The notes below the pieces were generated by a model that did not search any database, was not told where the DNA came from, and was given only the letters and a program-made list of their open reading frames with translations. This document shows, one piece after another, positions 58,733-64,000 of a DNA stretch of 64,000 nucleotides. The stretch covers positions 63,697,838 to 63,761,837 of the forward strand of contig NC_080168.1 of the NCBI RefSeq assembly GCF_950295315.1, in the 5' to 3' direction. The position numbers and the translations under genes were made by a program. Positions within the stretch are counted from its first letter, which is position 1. Each line of letters opens with the position of its first letter. This stretch comes from Erinaceus europaeus. Lineage: Eukaryota; Chordata; Mammalia; Eulipotyphla; Erinaceidae.

Positions 58733-61700
58733 ATGGCGTTAAAATATCTTCAATCTTTGATATCAATAAATGTCAATGGCCTGAATTCACCTATTAAAAG
58801 ACACAGAGTAGGGAGATGGATCAGAAAACACAACCCAACAATATGTTGTCTACAGGAAACTCACCTAACTCAACAAGACAAACACAGACTTAAAGTGAAA
58901 GGATGGAAAACTATCATACAAGCCAATGGCCCACAAAAAAGGGCAGGAACAGCTATTCTCATATCTGACATGATAGACTTTAAAATAGATAAGATTAAAA
59001 AAGATAGGAATGGACACTACTTAATGCTCAGAGGATCAGTCAATCAAGAGGTCTTAACAATTATTAATATCTATGCACCCAATGAGAAGCCATCTAAATA
59101 CATCAAACTTCTACTGAAAGAGCTACAGAAATATATTAACAGTAGCACAATCATAGTAGGGGACTTCAACACCCCACTATCTCAACTTGACAGATCATCC
59201 AGGAAGAAAATCAGTAAAGACATAAGGGAGCTAAATGAAGAGATAGATAAACTAGAACTATTGGACATTTTCAGAGTCATTCATCCCAAGAAACTGGAAT
59301 ACACATTTTACTCAAATCCACATGGATCATTCTCAAGGATAGACCATATGTTAGGCCACAAAGACAGCATCAGCCAATTCAAGAGCACTGAAATCATCCC
59401 AAGCATCTTTTCAGACCACAGTGGAATTAAACTAACACTTAACAATCAACAAAAGATTAGTAACAGTGCCAAAATGTGGAAGCTCAACAGTATACTTCTT
59501 AACAACTTCTGGGTCAAAGAGGAAATCAAGGAAGAAATCAAAATGTTTCGAGAGTTCAATGAAAATGAAGACACAAGCTATCAAAATATTAGGGACACAG
59601 CTAAAGCAGTCCTAAGAGGTAAGTTCATAGCTATACAAGCACACATTAGGAAACAAGAAAAGGCACAAATAAACAGCCTGATTGCACATCTTAAAGACCT
59701 AGAAGAAGAACAACAAAGGAATCCTAAAGCAACCAGAAGGACAGAAATCACTAAAGTTAGGGCAGAAATAAATAACATTGAGAATAGGAAAACCATACAA
59801 AAGATCAATGAAAGTAAATGTTGGTTCTTCGAAAGAGTAACAAAATCGACAAGCCTTTAGCCAGACTCACAAAACAAAAAAGGGAGAAGACCCAAATAAA
59901 TCAGATAGTAAATGAAAGAGGAGAAATCACAACAGACACTGCAGAAATTCAACATATCATGCGAGGCTTCTATGAACAACTATATGCCACCAAGCTAGAG
60001 AACCTGGAAGAAATGGACGATTTCCTAGATACCTACCAACTTCCAAAACTAAGTAAAGAGGAAGTGGATAACATGAACAGGCCAATCACAGCTAATGAAA
60101 TTGAAACAGTTATCAAAAATCTTCCCAAAAATAAAAGTCCTGGACCAGATGGTTTTACAAATGAATTCTACAAAACTTTTAAAGAAGAACTAATACCTCT
60201 ACTTTTAAAAGTCTTCCAGAAGATTGAAGACACTGGAATACTCCCTGCCAGCTTCTATGAAGCCAACATCACCCTGATACCAAAAGCAGACAGGGACACA
60301 TCCAAAAAAGAAAACTACAGACCAATATCTCTGATGAACATAGATGCGAAAATATTGAACAAAATTCTAGACAACCAGATACAGCAGTATATCAAAAAGA
60401 TTGTTCATCATGACCAAGTGGGGTTTATCCCAGGCATGCAAGGTTGGTTTAATATACGTAAATCAATCAATGTGATCCACCACATCAACAAAAGCAAGAC
60501 CAAAAACCACATGGTCATATCAATAGATGCAGAGAAAGCCTTTGACAAAATACAACATCCATTTATGATCAAAACACTACAAAAAATGGGAATAGATGGA
60601 AAATTCCTGAAGATAGTGGAGTCTATATATAGCAAACCTACAGCCAAAATCATACTCAATGGTGAAAAACTGGAAGCATTTCCACTCAGATCAGGTACTA
60701 GACAGGGCTGCCCACTATCACCATTACTATTCAACATAGTGTTGGAAGTTCTTGCCATAGCAATCAGGCAGGAGCAAGGAATTAAAGGCATACAGATTGG
60801 AAGAGAAGAAGTCAAACTCTCCTTATTTGCAGATGACATGATAGTATACATGGAAAAACCTAAGGAATCCAGCAAGAAGCTTTTGGAAATCATCAGGCAA
60901 TACAGTAAGGTGTCAGGCTATAAAATTAACATTCAAAAGTCAGTGACATTCCTCTATGCAAACACTAAGTTAGAAGAAATTGAAATCCAGAAATCAGTTC
61001 CTTTTTCTATAGCAACAAAAACAATAAAATATCTAGGAGTAAACCTAACCAAAGAAGTGAAAGACTTGTATACTGAAAATTATGAGTCACTACTCAAAGA
61101 AATTGAAAAAGACACAAAGAAGTGGAAAGATATTCCATGTTCATGGGTTGGAAGAATTAACATCATCAAAATGAATATATTACCCAGAGCCATCTACAAA
61201 TTTAATGCTATCCCCATCAAGATCCCAAGCACATTTTTTAGGAGAATAGAAAAAATGCTACAAATGTTTATCTGGAACCAGAAAAGACCTAGAATTGCCA
61301 AAACAATCTTGAGAAAAAAGAACAGAACCGGAGGCATCACACTGCCAGATCTCAAACTATATTATAGGGCCATTGTCATCAAAACTGCTTGGTACTGGAA
61401 CATGAACAGACACACTGACCAGTGGAATAGAATTGAGAGCCCAGAAATGAGGCCCCACACGTATGGACATCTACTCTTTGACAAAGGGGCCCAGACTATT
61501 ACATGGGGAAAGCAGAGTCTCTTCAACAAATGGTGTTGGAAACAATGGGTTGAAACATACAGAAGAATGAAACTGAATCACTGTATTTCACCAAATACAA
61601 AAGTAAATTCCAAGTGGATCAAGGACTTGGATGTTAGACCAGAAACTATCAAATACTTAGAGGAAAATATTGGCAGAACTTTTTTCCGCATAAATTTTAA

Positions 61701-61905
61701 AGACATTTTCAATGAAATGAATCCAATTACAAGGAAGACTAAGGCAAGTATAAACCTATGGGACTACATCAAATTAAAAAGCTTCTTCACAGCAAAAGAA
61801 ACCACTATAGAAACCAAGGATAACAGAGGACCTAGTGGGGGTTGTATTGTTAAATGGGAATCTGGGGAATGTTATGCATGTACAAACTATTGTATTTACT
61901 GTTGA
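58733..61905 (+). pseudogene. L1 ORF2 (endonuclease and reverse transcriptase), one frameshift, C-terminus missing
   Basis: ORF2p nicks target DNA and primes reverse transcription at the nick. 58,733-59,860: endonuclease domain with [10 protein letters not shown] (Asn), CCLQETHL (Glu), [10 protein letters not shown] (Asp) and [10 protein letters not shown] (Asp-His), all catalytic residues present. A 1-bp loss near 59,835-59,845 (GAGTAACAAAATCG) shifts the frame; the rest reads from about 59,845. RT domain: [43 protein letters not shown] and [12 protein letters not shown] (catalytic Asp pair intact). The frame runs through [18 protein letters not shown], then diverts into 3' UTR-derived residues and stops at 61,903-61,905. 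The Cys-rich C-terminal domain (seen at 56,600 minus) is missing. Confidence 0.93.
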
Positions 61906-61949
61906 ATGTAAAACATTAATTCCCCAATAAAGAAATAAATTATTAAAAT

Positions 61950-61985
61950 AAAGGGGGGCAACAAAAGGGAAAAGAAAAAAAATTG
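61950..61985 (+). repeat. Tail of the SINE hit by the L1
   Basis: GGGGGGCAACAAAAGGGAAA, then AAAAAAATTGAATAGGGGG, which repeats AAAAAAATTGAATGGGGG at 56,854: the target duplication of the SINE itself. Confidence 0.8.
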
Positions 61986-61989
61986 AATA

Positions 61990-62262
61990 GGGGGCCAAGC
62001 AGTGGCACACCTGATTGAGCACACATTACCATGCGCAAGGGTGCAGGCTCAAGCCTCTGGTCCCCATTTGTGGCAGGGAAATTTCAGTACTGATGAAACA
62101 GGGCTGCACATGTCTCCCTTCCTCTTACTTGTCTCCCCCCCAACACACACATACCTTCAGTTTGTAAAAAAATGGGGGGAGGAGTGGTAAAACATGGTCT
62201 CTGGGAGCAGTGGATTCATGCAGACTACAAGCCCCAGCAGTACTTCTGGTGGCAATGTTTTT
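61990..62262 (+). repeat. SINE with mixed features, long form
   Basis: GGGGGCCAAGCAGTGGCACA head, CTGGTCCCCATTTGTGGCAG, and 3' cassette GGTCTCTGGGAGCAGTGGAT ... CAAGCCCCAGCAGTACTTCT. The head is of the second subfamily but the 3' cassette is that of the long ERI form. Confidence 0.8.
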
Positions 62263-62469
62263 AAAAAATTGTTGGAAAATGTTATGGATTATTTTGCACT
62301 CAAGCGCAACTAAGAGTAAGTTAATTCAAGGAAACCATATGATACTTGAGAATCTGAACACATAACCCTCCTTCAAAACTAAGGAATGGACTGTTTTGTT
62401 TGCTTCTTAATAGCTACACCAAGTATCAGTGCCACTAAATCCACATAATTAAATCTACACTTTTTAAAA

Positions 62470-62665
62470 CATTTTTATTATCTTTATTTATTTATTGGAT
62501 AGTGACAGTCAGAAATTGAGAGGATCTATCTGGAAGGGAGTGATAGAGAGACACCGAAACACTGCTTTACCACTTGCAAAGCTTTCCCCCTCCAGGTGGG
62601 GACTTGGGGCTGGAACCTGGGTCCTTGCGCACTGTATTCACCAGGTGTGACACTGCCTGGACCCA
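62470..62665 (-). repeat. SINE, second subfamily
   Basis: ATTTATTGGATAGTGACAGT, GCTTTCCCCCTCCAGGTGGG, CACCAGGTGTGACACTGCCTGG, antisense. Confidence 0.88.
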
Positions 62666-62864
62666 AATTTACACTTTTACGTTGTAGTTGTAATGAAGTC
62701 TACCTATATCCAGTCAGTTATTTTGAATAGCAATCAAATAAACTGGAACTTAAGAGCAAAATCTCACCATAATTTAGACTGTAATAATTTGTCAAACATA
62801 CTAGAAGACGGTGAAAATGTTACCTTATAATTTCAAAAAATTTTTGTCAGTTGAATTTTTTGGC

Positions 62865-63959
62865 AACTTTATTGACATATATGAGACTGTTTCATTGTCC
62901 ATCCTATTGATATAGTGTAACACCTTTACTGATCTGTGTATGTTGAATCCTCCCTCAATCCCAAGGACAAATCCCACTTGGCAGTCCTTTTCAATGACCT
63001 ATTAGTTTTGTCAATGTTGCTAAAACCTTTTGCATTTACATTAAGTAGATATGTGTATTGCTCTTATCTAGCCTTAGTATCAGGATAACATTGAATAGAC
63101 TAAGGTTGAGATTGTGTTCTTCAGTTTTGGGGGGGTTCTTTTTAAAAGAGTTTGAGAAATATTTGGTGGTTATTTAATGCTTGGTAAAATTCACCAGTGA
63201 AACCATATGGTATAAAGCTTATTTTTTTTTAATGTACAAAATTACCATTCCCACACCAAAAGACTGGGTCCCATCCCCTCCCCCCAACTATCCTGCCCCA
63301 TGAAGCTGCAGCTTCATAAAGCTTCTTCATAACGTTGTCTTTGTTGGTTTTTATTATTTTGGTCATTGCCCACAGCACTGAAGCTTCCTCCATTCTGGTG
63401 GGAGCATGGTTCAAACCTGGGTCATGTGCATCTAACATAGCAGGTAAACTATCTTGCTAGTCCCACTGGGGGCTATTCTGACTTAGGACTCAACTCCTTC
63501 ACATTCTTGGCCTGATGAGACTTTCTATTTTATAATTCAGTTCTAGTAAGCTGTAGTTTTCTAGGAACTTATTTTTCTAGTTTATCCAGTGTGTTGAATA
63601 ATAGAATTATTCTTAATCTCACCATTCTTTGCATTTCTGTGGTTGCAGTTGATGTCTTTAACAGTTTTAGACTTCTCTATTTCTTAGTTTAGCTGAAGAT
63701 TTGTCAATTTTATTATTCTGCTAAATAGTTGTCATTTTGTTCATATTTCCTATTGGTTTCCTAGTCTCTACTGCTATGCTCTTTGTATCCTTCCATCTGT
63801 GAACATGGGGTTATTAATTTTTCTCTAGATCCGTGAGATGTAAAAGTTAAGTTTCAAATATATCTTCTTAATGTAGGTGTTCATGGCTATGAATGTTGTT
63901 TTGCAGGGCACTATAGGTTTTTGTTTTCATGTTCATGCTTCAGGTTTTTTAAAATTTCT

Positions 63960-63990
<31 letters not shown>

Positions 63991-64000
63991 TTATTTTCCT
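62865..64000 (-). mobile_element. Ancient L1 ORF2 (5'/middle part), antisense
   Basis: AT-rich plus strand with landmarks of old antisense L1: AGTATCAGGATAACATTGAA, TTTGGTAAAATTCACCAGTGAA-like text at 63,180, CTAGTTTATCCAGTGTGTTG, TTTCTGTGGTTGCAGTTGAT, CATGGCTATGAATGTTGTTT. About 63,195-63,345 is a younger antisense L1 3' UTR piece (CATTCCCACACCAAAAGACT, compare 56,118), followed by a degraded SINE (63,361-63,463). An (AT)n run lies at 63,960-63,986. Confidence 0.75.

Larger units (their letters stand above)
56937..61949 (+). mobile_element. Young L1 (LINE-1) with 5' UTR, deleted near the 3' end
   Basis: About 5.0 kb on the plus strand. Starts GGACTTCCGGAGGCGGAGCT, the style of a true L1 5' end. 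5' UTR, ORF1 intact, ORF2 with one frameshift, then a direct junction (near 61,825) to the last ~110 bp of the 3' UTR with AATAAA (61,926-61,931). Flanking AAAGAGGGCAACA (to 56,936) and AAAGGGGGGCAACA (to 61,963) are an imperfect target duplication. The ~0.5 kb ORF2 end and most of the 3' UTR are absent. Confidence 0.93.

Overview
The window looks like mammalian, essentially gene-free, repeat-packed DNA. The organism is most likely a hedgehog (Erinaceidae, probably Erinaceus). The evidence is dozens of copies of tRNA-derived SINEs whose head (GGGAGTCGGGCGGTAGCGC-like), middle (box CCCCACCTGCAGGGGAGTCG) and CAA-rich tail I recognise as the hedgehog ERI-type SINEs, plus placental-type L1 and class I and class II endogenous retroviruses (ERVs). 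I found no host protein-coding exon, no tRNA/rRNA gene and no CRISPR. Every long open reading frame is retrotransposon-derived or a simple-repeat artefact.

Layout. 1-26,000: SINE-dense intergenic DNA with old L1 fragments, a class II solo LTR (2,266-2,702, 6-bp target duplication), a 132-codon frame resembling the C-terminal tail of a non-L1 retroelement polymerase (1,250-1,648, minus), a 230-bp homopurine tract (8,452-8,690) and a nested SINE pile (23,150-24,362). 26,067-30,969: a class II (tRNA-Lys primed) ERV on the minus strand, called A here, with both LTRs, gag, pro and part of pol, but no RNase H, integrase or env. 31,150-34,230: L1 and SINE fragments. 35,110-42,128: a composite of two related class II ERV 3' halves joined head to head. 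C is on the minus strand (LTR plus 3' region with a 19/38-bp minisatellite). B is on the plus strand (pro remnant, reverse transcriptase, RNase H, an open integrase frame, 3' region, LTR). 42,130-48,950: SINEs and unrecognised sequence. 49,062-53,477: a class I (gammaretrovirus-like) ERV on the minus strand, inserted into a SINE with a 4-bp target duplication and internally deleted. 53,990-56,850: L1 3' ends, one with a 5' inversion. 56,937-61,949: a young L1 with 5' UTR, intact ORF1 and nearly intact ORF2 (one 1-bp frameshift), lacking the ORF2 C-terminus and most of the 3' UTR. 61,990-64,000: SINEs and an old antisense L1.

The parts relate to one another as layers of retrotransposition. L1 ORF2p is the presumed machinery for the SINEs (A-rich tails, 13-16 bp target duplications). 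ERVs and L1 land inside SINEs, and SINEs land inside ERVs and L1s, giving a readable relative chronology. The most unusual items are the head-to-head ERV composite, the in-frame stop shared by ERVs A and B, the second degenerate integrase segment in B, and the internally deleted but otherwise young L1.
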